DNA of 64,000 nucleotides, from positions 62,001 to 126,000 of the forward strand of contig NZ_AMSS01000034.1 of assembly GCF_000313935.1 (NCBI RefSeq). The letters run 5' to 3'. A program made the position numbers and the translations under genes. Position 1 is the stretch's first letter. Each line of letters begins with the position of its first letter. Below the pieces are notes generated by a model that was given only the letters and a program-made list of their open reading frames with translations, was not told the DNA's origin and made no database searches. This document shows, in pieces, positions 8,751-19,167 of the stretch. Origin of the DNA: Acinetobacter sp. WC-141 (GTDB taxonomy: Bacteria; Pseudomonadota; Gammaproteobacteria; Pseudomonadales; Moraxellaceae).

Positions 8751-10885
8751 GAATTACCCCCTTGCACTTGTTTTTGTTGGGCTGTTGATTGATTAAGTAC
8801 CTGATCTCTTGGACCATCCATCACGATTTTGCCTTCGTTAACGACAATAATACGGTCCACCAGTTCTAAAACAGCCCGGCGGTGAGTCGCGACAACCAAG
8901 GTACGATGTGCCAGCCATCCTTTTAAATGATCAATCAGTTGTTTCTCTGCTACATCGTCAATGGATGCTGTCGGTTCATCAAGCAATAGAATGTTGGGTT
9001 GACGAATCAATAAACGGGCCAATAACAATGCTTGTTTCTGACCACCTGAGAAACCAACACCACCTTCTAAAATCAGGTGATCTAGCCCTTCTTTCTTCTC
9101 TTGTACAAAAGGTAATGCACCGGTCACGACTAAAGCTCGAAGAATATCTTCATCAGTTGCAAGCGGTGCACCCAGAGTCAAGTTTTCACGAATCGTACCG
9201 TAGAAAATATTCGCATTCTGGTTGAGTAAACCCATATCACGACGCACATCAGATGGGTCAATTAAAGACAAATCTAGACCATCTAAATGCACGGCACCTT
9301 GAGTTGGAACCTGCATGCCAGAAAGAAGCTGAAGCAATGTCGATTTACCGGCACCATTTCGCCCTAAAATTGCAATTTTTTCACCAGCACGAATTTTTAA
9401 ATGACGGATTGCCAAACTTGGTTTCGGGTCTTCTTCTCCATATTGGAACAAGATATTTTTTAGTTCATAGTCGCCATTTAAAGCAGCCTTGTGTACTAGA
9501 TGCGAACGGTCAGCCTGATCGATCGGACGTTGCATGAGTTCATCAAGACTTTGTTTTGCAACTTTCGCCTGCTGTATACGTCCTAAAACACCCGTAATTT
9601 GCGCAATCGGTCCTAACATTCTTGAAGATAAAATTGAACAAGCCACTAACGCACCTGTGGTCATTTCACCATCCATTACAGCAAAACATCCCACTAAAAC
9701 CACAATTGCATAGGTCAGACCCTGAAGCATTTGAGTCCATGCCATTAAAGTACCAACAATTTTACGCTGTCTCATACCGATATCGGCTGAAACTTCATTC
9801 ATGTGGTTCCATTGGTTCTGGAAACGCGATTCAGCACGTAATAACTTGATATCTTCAATACCCTGCACCGCTTCAACAAGAATAGCGTTACGAATAGAAG
9901 ATTCTCTCATACCTTCTTGTGCGAGTTGCGCTAGCTTCTTTTGCACCAAAATACCCGGCAAAATCATAAGCGGAACAATAAGCAACATTACCCAAAACAA
10001 CTTTCCACCAATAATGGCAAAGATGGTCAGGAACAAGAAAAAGAATGGAAAATCTGCAATTGCACTAATCGTGGTAGAGGTCACCAGTTCACGAACCCCT
10101 TCGAGTTCACGAATCTGAGAAATAAAACTACCTGTAGACTTTGAACGGTCTTTATTTTTGATTCTTAGGGCATGACCAAATACACGGTCAGAAACCCGTA
10201 AGTCCGCACGTTTACCAATAATATCGGATAAATACACCCGTGATATACGTAAGGTAAACTCAAAAAGTGCAGCGATGAGTACACCACCCGCCAGAACCCA
10301 TAAGGTTGGAACTGACTGAGATGGAACAACGCGGTCATAGACTTGCATTGAGAAAATAATGGTTGCCAATGCCAAAATATTGGCAATGAGTGAGGCAAAC
10401 ATAATATCAACGTAGCGCTTCCAATCTCTTAGAACAATTGACCAAAACCAGCTTGCTTCATACGGTTTGATATATTCATCAATACGTGCATCGGGAATAG
10501 AGCTTTCAGGACGCAAGATATAGACATTTTTAATTGTCGTTTTTAAGACATCTAAGCTTAAATTTTGAGAAAGGCCATGATCTCCACTTAACTGGATACT
10601 AACATTTCCTTGTGTATCTGCTTTATCGATAACACCGACCTGTCCGTCATTAAACTCGACCATAACAGGTAGGCGCCACGGGTTCAGCACCTCTAAAGAA
10701 AAAGGTACTTTACGTAAATTCAGTCCAACCTGACGTGTAATGAGCTGTAAAACATCATCAAGGTTTTGATTTTGGTTCCAGTCCAGTTGTAAACGGATTC
10801 TTTCTTCTGAAGGCTCAATTCGGTAATGTTTAGCAATCGTTAAGACCGCCTGTAACCAGGGCTGGTAGTTTATTTTTGTCATCAT
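8747..10885 (-). CDS. Type I secretion ABC transporter (LapB-like, N-terminal C39-like domain)
   Basis: A 712-residue permease-ATPase fusion. The first ~120 residues look like a C39 peptidase domain without an obvious catalytic Cys, i.e. a C39-like domain as in RTX/LapB exporters. A six-helix ABC transmembrane domain follows (about 155-440). The ATPase has Walker A GRNGAGKST (about 512), signature FSGGQKQ (about 625), and Walker B ILLLDEPTASID (about 645). It should export a large unprocessed protein in one step. No adhesin or RTX substrate is encoded next to it. It overlaps both neighbours by 4 bp. Confidence 0.93.
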   Translation of the reverse strand: MMTKINYQPWLQAVLTIAKHYRIEPSEERIRLQLDWNQNQNLDDVLQLITRQVGLNLRKVPFSLEVLNPWRLPVMVEFNDGQVGVIDKADTQGNVSIQLSGDHGLSQNLSLDVLKTTIKNVYILRPESSIPDARIDEYIKPYEASWFWSIVLRDWKRYVDIMFASLIANILALATIIFSMQVYDRVVPSQSVPTLWVLAGGVLIAALFEFTLRISRVYLSDIIGKRADLRVSDRVFGHALRIKNKDRSKSTGSFISQIRELEGVRELVTSTTISAIADFPFFFLFLTIFAIIGGKLFWVMLLIVPLMILPGILVQKKLAQLAQEGMRESSIRNAILVEAVQGIEDIKLLRAESRFQNQWNHMNEVSADIGMRQRKIVGTLMAWTQMLQGLTYAIVVLVGCFAVMDGEMTTGALVACSILSSRMLGPIAQITGVLGRIQQAKVAKQSLDELMQRPIDQADRSHLVHKAALNGDYELKNILFQYGEEDPKPSLAIRHLKIRAGEKIAILGRNGAGKSTLLQLLSGMQVPTQGAVHLDGLDLSLIDPSDVRRDMGLLNQNANIFYGTIRENLTLGAPLATDEDILRALVVTGALPFVQEKKEGLDHLILEGGVGFSGGQKQALLLARLLIRQPNILLLDEPTASIDDVAEKQLIDHLKGWLAHRTLVVATHRRAVLELVDRIIVVNEGKIVMDGPRDQVLNQSTAQQKQVQGGNS

Positions 10886-12414
10886 GGTTGTACTTCGAAC
10901 CCCTGAATTGAAATATTATTTAAGTCATAAGCTTGGCGGGAACGTCCTGTTGCCGAAATGTACTGAACAATACTGTTATAGATGTCATAACGTGCTGACT
11001 CTAGTTCTGAATTGGCACTATGAATCGCCTGTTCTGCATTCAGTAAGTCAACCAATGAACGTGTACCAAGTTTGTATTGCTCTTGATAAAGTTCACGAGT
11101 ACGAACCGTAGTGGCTTGGCGATTTGCTAAAACCAACATTTGGCGTTGTTTATTTTCGATTTGTTCTCTACTTGTTCGAATTTGATCAAGAACATCCATA
11201 TAAACAGAATTGACTTTAGACTTTGCAGCCTCTTCTGCATAACTTGCCATTTTTACCTGAGAAGAAACTGCCCCACCTTGATAAAATTGACTACTTGCTT
11301 CAAGCATGACGGAACTATATAGGCCGTCATCTTTATCATTGTTTGGGTTTCTTCCATTAATGGCCTGACTTAACGAGCCTTTTACTGCCAAAGTTGGATA
11401 ACGTGTTAAACGGGTTTGTTCCTTCTGTGCCTTGGCAACTTCAATGCCCGCTTGAGCAGCGATCATTTTTGGAATGGTATTGAACTCAGGCTCGCCATAT
11501 AAATCAGACTGCTTCACCAAATCATCTGAAATAATTCAACCTGTTCGTGAGACATCTGCACCTAGCAATGTTCTTAAATGCTGTTGGTACTGACGTAACA
11601 ATGATTGCTGTGCAATCAAACCAGACTGGGCAGCTTGTAAATAAGACTGGGCCTGAATCGGGTCAGCCTGACTACTAATACCTGCATTTGCACGTAAATT
11701 AGCGATTTCCTGAATTCGCTGAATACCTGCAATTTGCTGTTCGGCAATTTTATTTAATTGAAGATAGCGCTGAATATTGATAATCGACTGCGCAACATCA
11801 AGTGCAATGTCATCAATGCTGACCAATACATTCGCCTGCTCGACTTGGAGTTTGGCCTTCTCCACCGACACACCTGATTTGACTTTGCCAAAATCATAAA
11901 GCATTTGAGTGGCGTTTAGAGTCAATAACTGTCGGCCACGTTCACCACTACTCAAATCACCTGTGGTGATACCACCTGAAATTTGAGGATAATAACCCGC
12001 CTTTGCAACATCAATACCAGCATTTTGGCCAGCTAAGGTTGAAATGGCTTGGGAAATATCGGGGTTACGCTGGATGGCGATTCTCACCGCTTCCTGCAGA
12101 GTCATTTTCCTTGATGGCAGATTTGAATAAGATGAAGTTGCTCTATCATTGAGTTGAACAGTCGGAAACTCCTGCACTCTAGAACGATCTAACTTAAAAT
12201 TACTCAGCTCTTGCATCTTGGCAACTTTAAATTCATCACTACTTTTAGGGGCAAAAAGTTGCGATAAGTTGTCTTTCAGGGTGTGATATTGCTCACTTGG
12301 TTTAGCAGCATATATCACCATCGGTACATGCAATGAAGTTAAAAGCATCAACCCTTTCAGGAAAGCCGGCTTTTTACATGTCCTTTTTACTTTTCTCTGG
12401 TTATATCCAATCAT
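10882..12414 (-). pseudogene. TolC-family outer-membrane protein interrupted by one in-frame TGA
   Basis: This is the outer-membrane channel of the secretion operon. Read on the minus strand it starts MIGYNQRKVKRTCKK with a signal peptide ending near VIYAA, and continues through the first TolC repeat (about residues 90-290) to ..GADVSRTG, where a TGA at 11536-11538 stops it. The same frame then continues without any shift through IISDDLVKQSDLYGEPEF and the second repeat to 10882. Both halves together give 510 codons, a normal TolC/LapE length. A single base substitution explains it. The distal half has an in-frame TTG at 11520 but no evident ribosome site, and a half channel is unlikely to work. 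Confidence 0.85.
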
Positions 12415-12571
12415 GCTTGTCTTGTTGATCTTGTTTGTTATCGTTTAAAAGCTTTTACATTCTACATAGTTTTTTGCATAAAGAAGCATAATTGCTCGAA
12501 TAATTCACACATTATATTTTTACTAAGTGAATGCATTAATTTGTTGTTTTTAAAGCATAAATATAAAAAAA

Positions 12572-12599
12572 CTAAAAAGAGGCATTGACCTCTTTTTAG
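12572..12599 (-). terminator. Intrinsic terminator after lptB
   Basis: Stem CTAAAAAGAGG/CCTCTTTTTAG with a 6-nt loop; on the minus strand it is followed by a long T-run. It separates the lpt block from the secretion operon. Confidence 0.9.
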
Positions 12600-12621
12600 A
12601 CAAATAGATTAACCGTTTTAT

Positions 12622-13368
12622 TTAAACTGTAAAATCGTCACCTAAGTAGACTTTACGTACTTGTTCGTTATCCAGAATTTCTTGTGGTGTACCTTCTGCA
12701 ATTACAGCCCCTTCACTCACAATATATGCACGCTCACAAATTGCTAGCGTTTCACGTACATTATGGTCAGTAATGAGCACGCCGATACCACGATCTTTTA
12801 AGGTCTGGATAATATCTTTAATATCTCCAACCGAGATTGGGTCAACGCCGGCAAATGGCTCATCAAGTAACATAAATTTAGGATCGGCAGCCAAAGCACG
12901 AGCAATTTCAGCACGACGGCGTTCACCACCTGACACACTCATTCCTAGTGAATCTTTAATATGACTGATTTTAAAATCATTTAATAATTCAGTAAGTCGT
13001 TGCTGGCGCTGTTGCTTATTTAAGTCTTTGCGTGTTTCTAAAATAGACATGATATTTTCAGCAATGGTCAGCTTTCTAAAAATAGAAGCTTCTTGCGGAA
13101 GATATCCGATTCCTTTACGTGCCCGTTCATGCATTGCCAAATCAGACATATCAAGATCATCAAGGTGAATTTCACCTTTGTCCATACGCACTAGCCCTAC
13201 AACCATATAGAAGCTTGTTGTTTTTCCTGCACCGTTAGGGCCAAGCAAACCAACAATCTGTCCACTTTGCATACTAAAAGATACGTCTTTGACGACCCAA
13301 CGCTTACTATAGTTTTTTGCTAAGTGCTTAATACACAAAGTTTGGGGTTGTTGAAGAGCTTGTTGCAT
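12622..13368 (-). CDS. lptB: LPS export ABC ATPase LptB
   Basis: A 248-residue cytoplasmic ATPase that powers extraction of LPS/LOS from the inner membrane with LptFG and LptC. Walker [10 protein letters not shown] is near residue 41, signature SGGERRR near 143, Walker [13 protein letters not shown] near 163, and the H-loop TDHNV near 199. The family-specific [18 protein letters not shown] segment is present. It begins at the base where lptA ends (shared position 13368), so it is tightly coupled in lptC-lptA-lptB. Confidence 0.97.
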   Translation of the reverse strand: MQQALQQPQTLCIKHLAKNYSKRWVVKDVSFSMQSGQIVGLLGPNGAGKTTSFYMVVGLVRMDKGEIHLDDLDMSDLAMHERARKGIGYLPQEASIFRKLTIAENIMSILETRKDLNKQQRQQRLTELLNDFKISHIKDSLGMSVSGGERRRAEIARALAADPKFMLLDEPFAGVDPISVGDIKDIIQTLKDRGIGVLITDHNVRETLAICERAYIVSEGAVIAEGTPQEILDNEQVRKVYLGDDFTV

Positions 13369-13916
13369 TAGTCACGCGCTCCTGGAAAGCTTTTTGAACT
13401 TGATGGTGGAATAATAATTTGAACACGATTTGACGATGAACCTTGAGCTTCAACATCACCTTTATTCATACTATATTTCAATGAGTTACCACGAATACTA
13501 GAACCATCTTGATATAAATATGCACCACCATTCAAAGTAATAATGCCCGTATCTGCATTATAGACAATGGTTTGACCCTCGCCTCGTGCAATGCCTTTGT
13601 CAGCACTGATTTGTTGCTGGAATTTAGATGGTCTACCTTTGGCGGTGATGGTTTGAATTTCACGCTTCGAGTTTAACGTAGCAACAATTGAATCTGCTTG
13701 AAGCTTCATCGTGCCTTGCTCGATCACGACATTGCCGGTGTAAGTCGTCAAACCGGTTTTCTCGTTATAGGTCGCGCGATCTGCCACGAGTGAAATTTGT
13801 TGATTACGGTCAGACGGCAACGCAAAAGTCGAAGCTGATGATAAAGCAACGAATGTAATGACCGCAGCTTGTTTTAGGAAAGCTGAAGAACGTTTTAAAT
13901 TAAGACTTTGGTGCAT
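13368..13916 (-). CDS. lptA: Periplasmic LPS-transport protein LptA
   Basis: A 182-residue secreted protein with a signal peptide (..[19 protein letters not shown], cleavage probably after the Ala in TFA near residue 33). The mature part is the OstA/LptA beta-jellyroll: [21 protein letters not shown] and repeated strands up to the Ser-rich tail. It forms the periplasmic bridge that carries LPS between LptC and LptD. It overlaps lptC by 17 bp. Confidence 0.95.
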   Translation of the reverse strand: MHQSLNLKRSSAFLKQAAVITFVALSSASTFALPSDRNQQISLVADRATYNEKTGLTTYTGNVVIEQGTMKLQADSIVATLNSKREIQTITAKGRPSKFQQQISADKGIARGEGQTIVYNADTGIITLNGGAYLYQDGSSIRGNSLKYSMNKGDVEAQGSSSNRVQIIIPPSSSKSFPGARD

Positions 13917-14448
13917 ACTTTCCTCGAATATTAAAAAATTCGTACTGACCGTTATTCAAATTGGCTTTTAATCCTTTGCTGACAAAATCGGCCTGTGGAG
14001 ACTGAACGATCACTTGATGATCCGTCTCAATCTCTCTGGTTTTTGGATATCCAGTTAATTCATCGGTCTGGAATTCAATTTTCCCTTGTGGAGCAAGTTT
14101 AGTTGCGACCACATCACCCGATAATACAACTTTACGGTTATCATCATAGCCATTTGCTTGTTTCGCAAAGAACGTCGCATCAACTTTGCCATCTTTATAC
14201 ATAGAAGCATTAAGTTGATCCAACTTTGATGTTTTTTGTTGCATATCCTGTTCAAGCTGACGAACTTCAGCACGAATATACAAATTGCCTTGATCATCAG
14301 TTTGAGTCAAATGGACGCCCTGCGCCGAATATGTCATATTCTTCGCAGAACCAATGTCTAGTTTTTTTGCCTTGCCACTATAGTAGTAATAACCACCACT
14401 TATAGCAGCAATAACTACAGCAACAATAGATAAAACTCTGGTATCCAT
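13900..14448 (-). CDS. lptC: LPS export protein LptC
   Basis: A 182-residue inner-membrane-anchored protein: a single N-terminal span (VLSIVAVVIAAISGGYYYYS, about residues 5-24) and a periplasmic jellyroll domain (..MTYSAQGVHLTQTDDQGNLY.., ..VQSPQADFVSKGLKANLNNG..). It receives LPS from LptBFG and passes it to LptA. The position between kdsC and lptA is the usual gammaproteobacterial order. Confidence 0.94.
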   Translation of the reverse strand: MDTRVLSIVAVVIAAISGGYYYYSGKAKKLDIGSAKNMTYSAQGVHLTQTDDQGNLYIRAEVRQLEQDMQQKTSKLDQLNASMYKDGKVDATFFAKQANGYDDNRKVVLSGDVVATKLAPQGKIEFQTDELTGYPKTREIETDHQVIVQSPQADFVSKGLKANLNNGQYEFFNIRGKYAPKS

Positions 14449-14485
14449 GAGCAGGAATAGCCTACCTTTTTAAGTAATCTTATTA

Positions 14486-15025
14486 TTAATGCGGTACTGC
14501 AAGATATTTTTCAAGAAGTTCTTGGTAAATGCCTTTTGCGATCAGCAACATATCACAGACTTCACGTACAGCACCACGTCCGCCCATCGACTGGGTAACC
14601 AAATGCGCACGGCGACGCACTTCTTCATGACCATTTGGCACAGTCACACTCATTCCTGCGATTGCAAAAGCAGATAAATCAGGCCAGTCATCGCCCATAT
14701 ACAAGCAATCGGAAGGTAATATATTAAACTGTGAACAAGCTTCGCGTAACGCAGAGCCTTTGTCTTCACGACCTTGAAAAACAAGATCTACACCTAAATC
14801 AGACATACGCTTTTCAACAATATTACTTTTTCGGCCAGTAATAATGATGACTTTCATGCCTGCTTGCTGCACAAGTTTCATGCCTAAACCATCACGAATA
14901 TCGAATGATTTAATCTCATCGCCACTATTGGTTAAAGTTACAAAGCCATCACTCAAAATACCATCGACATCCAAAACCAATGCCTGTAAATGACGTGCTT
15001 GTTCTAACAATGCATAAGATGCCAT
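14486..15025 (-). CDS. kdsC: Kdo-8-phosphate phosphatase KdsC
   Basis: A 179-residue HAD-superfamily phosphatase of the capless C0 type. The nucleophile motif is LDVDGILSDGF (about residues 18-28; D18 and D20-like), the Lys-containing part follows near GREDKGSAL, and the motif III segment is YMGDDWPDLSAF. It converts Kdo-8-P to Kdo for LPS inner core. It lies 3 bp after kdsD. Confidence 0.96.
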   Translation of the reverse strand: MASYALLEQARHLQALVLDVDGILSDGFVTLTNSGDEIKSFDIRDGLGMKLVQQAGMKVIIITGRKSNIVEKRMSDLGVDLVFQGREDKGSALREACSQFNILPSDCLYMGDDWPDLSAFAIAGMSVTVPNGHEEVRRRAHLVTQSMGGRGAVREVCDMLLIAKGIYQELLEKYLAVPH

Positions 15026-15028
15026 TGA

Positions 15029-16006
15029 TTAATTTACCCCTGCCTGAATAAGGTCATGCATACTAATTACACCAATCACTTTATTTTGGTCATCAACCAC
15101 AACAAATTGACTAATTTTTTTCAGGTTAAGCTGTTGTAGAGCTTCTACCGCACGTGCTTCTTGAGAAATAGTTGACGGTTTTTTTGTCATTACTTCAGAA
15201 ACAGGTAAATTCACATCAAAACCTTGCTGTTTATCAATTAAACGACGTAAGTCACCATCGGTGAAAATACCAAGCAAATGTTCCTGTTCATCAACAATGG
15301 TCGTCAAGCCTAAACGCTTATTAGAAATTTCGTAAAGCACTTGATTCATTGGCGTATCTGGTGAAACTTTTGGCAATTCATCGCCAGTGTGCATCAGGTG
15401 TTTTACATGTAAAAGTAAACGCTTACCCAACGCTCCAGCAGGATGCGAACGAGCAAAATCATCTGCAGTAAAGCCACGCGCTTCAAGTAACGCAACAGCC
15501 AGCGCATCACCCAATACTAAAGTCGCTGTCGTACTCGACGTAGGCGCTAAACCTAATGGGCACGCCTCGTCAGACTCACCTAGTGTTAAAGCGATGTCAG
15601 CGTTTTGCGGCATTGGGCCTTGATCAGTACGGCTAATGGTAATAAGAGGTACACCCAGATGTTTGATGAGTGGCATTAACATCATGATTTCATCACTTTT
15701 TCCAGAGTTGGAAATCGCAATTAAAACGTCGCCGCGAACCAGCATACCCAAATCGCCATGTCCAGCTTCGCCCGGATGCATAAAGAAAGATGGTGTACCA
15801 GTTGAGGCAAAAGTCGCAGCCATTTTACGGCCAATATGCCCTGACTTACCCATGCCAGTAATCACAACACGGCCTTTACACTGTAACAATATTTCACAAG
15901 CCTGATTAAAACTGTCATTAATTTGTGTTGCTAACACGTCTAAGGCTTGTTGCTCAATACGCAAGGTTGCTAATGCGCTGCTTTGAAAATCTGTAGGATT
16001 GGGCAT
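15029..16006 (-). CDS. kdsD: D-arabinose-5-phosphate isomerase KdsD
   Basis: A roughly 325-residue enzyme with an N-terminal SIS sugar-isomerase domain (VVITGMGKSGHIGRKMAATFASTG and ISNSGKSDEIM) and two C-terminal CBS repeats (about 210-325). It interconverts ribulose-5-P and arabinose-5-P, the first step to Kdo. The open frame extends to a TTG at 16021, but the ATG at 16006 (MPNPTDFQSS) is the more plausible start. First gene of the kdsD-kdsC-lptCAB run. Confidence 0.95.
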   Translation of the reverse strand: MPNPTDFQSSALATLRIEQQALDVLATQINDSFNQACEILLQCKGRVVITGMGKSGHIGRKMAATFASTGTPSFFMHPGEAGHGDLGMLVRGDVLIAISNSGKSDEIMMLMPLIKHLGVPLITISRTDQGPMPQNADIALTLGESDEACPLGLAPTSSTTATLVLGDALAVALLEARGFTADDFARSHPAGALGKRLLLHVKHLMHTGDELPKVSPDTPMNQVLYEISNKRLGLTTIVDEQEHLLGIFTDGDLRRLIDKQQGFDVNLPVSEVMTKKPSTISQEARAVEALQQLNLKKISQFVVVDDQNKVIGVISMHDLIQAGVN

Positions 16007-16219
16007 ACGAGTTTGACTCAAAATAATTGATCTGATCTCTTGTAAAGATCGGTGATTTTAATCAAAAGATTTGGGGGCATTCTAACATAACTCAATCATC
16101 TACACGTTTTTAAATGTATAAGATTTCACAAGCTTATAAAATTCTTGCATAAAACTTTGTGAAAAATGATGCATCAGTTATGATGTAACACTGTTTTTGT
16201 TGAGTGTTTGAAAACCCTT

Positions 16220-17641
16220 ATGCAACCGTTTGTTTTATATAACTCTGAGCAACGAAAAAAAGTTGAATTTGTACCTCGCAAAGAAGGTCACATCGATATG
16301 TACGTCTGCGGTATGACCGTTTACGATTACTGTCATATCGGGCACGCTCGAGTTATGGTTGCATTTGACTACATTATTCGTTTCTTGCGTAGTCAAGGCT
16401 GGAATGTTCGCTACATTCGCAACATTACCGACATTGACGACAAAATTATTAAACGCGCGAATGAAAATGGTGAAACCATTCAGCAGCTCACTACTCGTTT
16501 CATTGATGCAATGAACGAAGATGCAGCTAACTTAGGCTGTGCTGCACCTGATGAAGCACCTAAAGCGACTGAATATATTGACCAGATGCAAAACATGATT
16601 GGCAATCTGGTAAATAAAGGCTCTGCTTACCCTGCTTCAAATGGCGATGTTTATTTTGAAGTGACCAAATTCGAAAAATATGGTCGCCTCTCTGGCCGTA
16701 AGCTTGATGACATGCAAGCTGGTGCGAGTGAACGCGTTGATGTAGAAGTTGAAAAGAAACATCCGTTTGATTTTGTACTTTGGAAACATGCCAAAGAAAA
16801 TGAACCATCTTGGGCATCTCCTTGGGGTAATGGCCGTCCGGGCTGGCACATTGAATGTTCTGCAATGTCGACTTGCTGCCTAGGCAATCTCTTTGACATT
16901 CATGGCGGTGGTTCAGATTTAATGTTCCCACACCATGAAAATGAAATTGCGCAAAGTGAAGCATCAACTGGCGAACAATATGTAAACTACTGGATGCATG
17001 TTGGCTTCATTAATGTTGATGGTGAAAAGATGTCTAAGTCTTTAGGCAACTTCTTTACTATTCGTGACGTGATGGAGAAATTCCACCCTGAAGTGATTCG
17101 CTACTTTATTGTGTCTTCACATTACCGTAGTCCTGTGAACTTCTCTGATGTCGCACTTAAAGAAGCAAAAACTTCTTTAACTCGTTTCTATCATTCATTT
17201 AAAGCTTACCAACAAGTGTACGGTCAAACGACAACTGAATCACTTGATCAAAGCTTTGTTGAACGTTTTAACAATGCGATGTGTGATGACTTCAACACAG
17301 CCGAAGCAATGGCGGTATTGTTTGAACTGAACAAAGAGTTAAACCGTGCTGTAAAAGAAGAGCAAGCTGACCAAGCGACTGTGCTTTATTCGACATTACG
17401 TCACCTCACCAACATTTTAGGTTTGGTACAACACAATGTAGATGATTTCTTAAAATCAGATATTGGACAAGAAGCGCTTACTTTGTCTGATGCTGAAATT
17501 GAAGATTTCATTCAACAACGTGTTGATGCGAAAAAAGCAAAAGACTTTGCTAAAGCAGATGGCATTCGCCAGTCTTTGCTCGACCAAGGTGTTGTATTAG
17601 AAGACACTCGCCAAGGTACAGTTTGGCGTCGTGCTGATTAA
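16220..17641 (+). CDS. cysS: Cysteine--tRNA ligase
   Basis: A 473-residue class I aminoacyl-tRNA synthetase. The HIGH signature appears as CHIGHARV near residue 37, and KMSKSLG near 270. Zn-binding Cys/His residues are CGMTVYD (about 28) and the [21 protein letters not shown] block (about 210-240). An upstream TTG at 16208 is in frame, but the ATG at 16220 gives the normal family length and N-terminus (MQPFVLYNS). Divergent from kdsD and followed by tRNA-Gly. Confidence 0.97.
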   Translation: MQPFVLYNSEQRKKVEFVPRKEGHIDMYVCGMTVYDYCHIGHARVMVAFDYIIRFLRSQGWNVRYIRNITDIDDKIIKRANENGETIQQLTTRFIDAMNEDAANLGCAAPDEAPKATEYIDQMQNMIGNLVNKGSAYPASNGDVYFEVTKFEKYGRLSGRKLDDMQAGASERVDVEVEKKHPFDFVLWKHAKENEPSWASPWGNGRPGWHIECSAMSTCCLGNLFDIHGGGSDLMFPHHENEIAQSEASTGEQYVNYWMHVGFINVDGEKMSKSLGNFFTIRDVMEKFHPEVIRYFIVSSHYRSPVNFSDVALKEAKTSLTRFYHSFKAYQQVYGQTTTESLDQSFVERFNNAMCDDFNTAEAMAVLFELNKELNRAVKEEQADQATVLYSTLRHLTNILGLVQHNVDDFLKSDIGQEALTLSDAEIEDFIQQRVDAKKAKDFAKADGIRQSLLDQGVVLEDTRQGTVWRRAD

Positions 17642-17704
17642 ATGTTCAATTAAATCACAAGAGTGTTGACACTTTAGTGAAACACTCTATAATGTGCTCA
17701 CATT

Positions 17705-17780
<76 letters not shown>

Positions 17781-17786
17781 AAATTT

Positions 17787-17824
17787 AAAAACCACTTAAT
17801 TCGAAAGGATTAGGTGGTTTTTTA
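17787..17824 (+). terminator. Terminator after tRNA-Gly
   Basis: Stem AAAACCACTTAAT with ATTAGGTGGTTTT (one G-U), loop of nine bases, followed by further T residues. Confidence 0.88.
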
Positions 17825-17950
17825 TTGCTTCGCATCAAACGTAAATTAATAACTAATATTTAAAATTATTCTGACATAACTAAGAAAATTAATTTGAAAC
17901 TATTTCAAAGTAAATTTATAGGCTCTAGAACCCCTTTATAGAAAGAAAAA

Positions 17951-18119
17951 ATGGCCTTAATCAAGTGTAAAGAATGTGAAAAAATTTAGTAATCTTGATC
18001 TTGCTGATGCTTGCCCCAGAATAGTTCATCAGCAACAAAAACAAATAGAAAGTGGCTTACACTGCATGGGGTTAAGACCGAAACTCGTCAATAGTTTATT
18101 TCACATTACGAATGCATAA
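17951..18119 (+). pseudogene. Broken small zinc-ribbon gene remnant
   Basis: The ATG at 17951 opens MALIKCKECEK, the typical first knuckle of small bacterial zinc-ribbon proteins, but stops after 12 codons. One A too many in the run of six A that follows TGTG moves the frame; removing it gives ..EKFSNLDLADACPRIVHQQQ.. for about 55 codons to the TAA at 18117. The second knuckle is CPRI instead of CPxC. Probably a decayed gene at the tRNA-proximal edge of the island. The rest of the 17.8-18.3 kb gap holds nothing I recognise. Confidence 0.4.
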
Positions 18120-18292
18120 AGCATATGTGGCAGTGAGTGTATGAGGGTAAATACGAAGTCAACTTAAAGTAAAGGATATTTTTACGGAGTAGGCTTGTAT
18201 AATTATAATAAGGTAAATTTTTATTATGTAGTAGAAATAGTTCTAACAGTTAGTGCTCATTCCAACTGTTAGAATTTATGTATTATAGAGCT

Positions 18293-18874
18293 TTAACGCA
18301 CACTTTCATTTACAGCCTCAGACAGAGACTTATCGACAAAAAATATAAAAAGAGTAAATATCATATATATAATAGTAAAGTAAAGCACAAATAATAAGAT
18401 ATCACTTGACCACATTCCTATATATATAATAAATACAATTGAAATAATTAATGTTGATGTAATAAAGAACATTAAAGAACAAATCCCAGAAGCAATAGAT
18501 GCAAGTGCATTCGAAAAATATATTAAATAACTATTTCTATTAGGTTTAACATTTTTTATATACTCCACTGTAAGCAAGTAAAATAAATAAATAATTCCTA
18601 GGAAAAATAAAATTAAGATATTACTTGGTATATAAGAGTTTAAAAGATCTAAAATATTATTTACATAAATATACGAGTCATTATACTCACCATAAGTATT
18701 TGAAATATAATTAAAATCATTGTCAGAAAAAGCTTTCACCTTAGTTCTTTTTTCAAAAAATTTTTTAACTTTTTCTCCAAACAATGCAGCGATACTAAAA
18801 AAAATCAGTATAGCTCCTAGATAAGTTAGAAGCCATATTACTGCTTCTTCAATTTTTAAAACTATTCTTTTCAT
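18293..18874 (-). CDS. Unrecognised membrane protein
   Basis: A 193-residue very AT-rich gene. One membrane span is near residues 13-32 (VIWLLTYLGAILIFFSIAAL), one near 88-105 (ILILFFLGIIYLFYLL) and two close together near 120-175. A short soluble loop with Tyr/Asn/Asp (about 45-80) would face one side. I recognise no family. Low GC and the position behind tRNA-Gly suggest horizontally acquired DNA. Confidence 0.6.
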   Translation of the reverse strand: MKRIVLKIEEAVIWLLTYLGAILIFFSIAALFGEKVKKFFEKRTKVKAFSDNDFNYISNTYGEYNDSYIYVNNILDLLNSYIPSNILILFFLGIIYLFYLLTVEYIKNVKPNRNSYLIYFSNALASIASGICSLMFFITSTLIISIVFIIYIGMWSSDILLFVLYFTIIYMIFTLFIFFVDKSLSEAVNESVR

Positions 18875-19141
18875 ATATTGTATTCTTCGGTTAACTCGTT
18901 TTTAAAAAGTATTACTATTGTTATTAATAAGGCTTTGCAAGATTAAATCTAATCCATACCTCATAGTGGGGCACTTTATACTAGTATTTAACTCATAAAT
19001 CAACAAATTTAAAGAAAAGTTATAATAAGACCTATTGCTGGCCATGAATGTCTTATAAAAATAACTTTTATATAATATTTCAAGCAGCAGTAAACTGGTT
19101 AGCTCTAAAGTATCTTAGGGTGCTTTTTAATGCTACATAAA
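18875..19141. other. AT-rich gap, no gene seen
   Basis: No ORF with a ribosome site is visible; probably promoter of the membrane-protein gene on the minus strand and the tail of the HEPN unit. Confidence 0.3.
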
Positions 19142-19167
19142 GAAAAACCCGCACTAGGCGGGATTTT
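19142..19167 (-). terminator. Terminator of the TPR-like/HEPN pair
   Basis: On the minus strand CCCGC-ctagt-GCGGG is followed by TTTTTC, starting at the HEPN stop codon. Confidence 0.75.

Noticed and set aside
9801..10410. Several ORFs of 60-105 codons opposite the ABC transporter
   Set aside because: They are shadows of the intact transporter reading frame.
16560..16967. 135-codon minus-strand ORF inside cysS
   Set aside because: Antisense shadow of a strongly conserved gene with no ribosome site.
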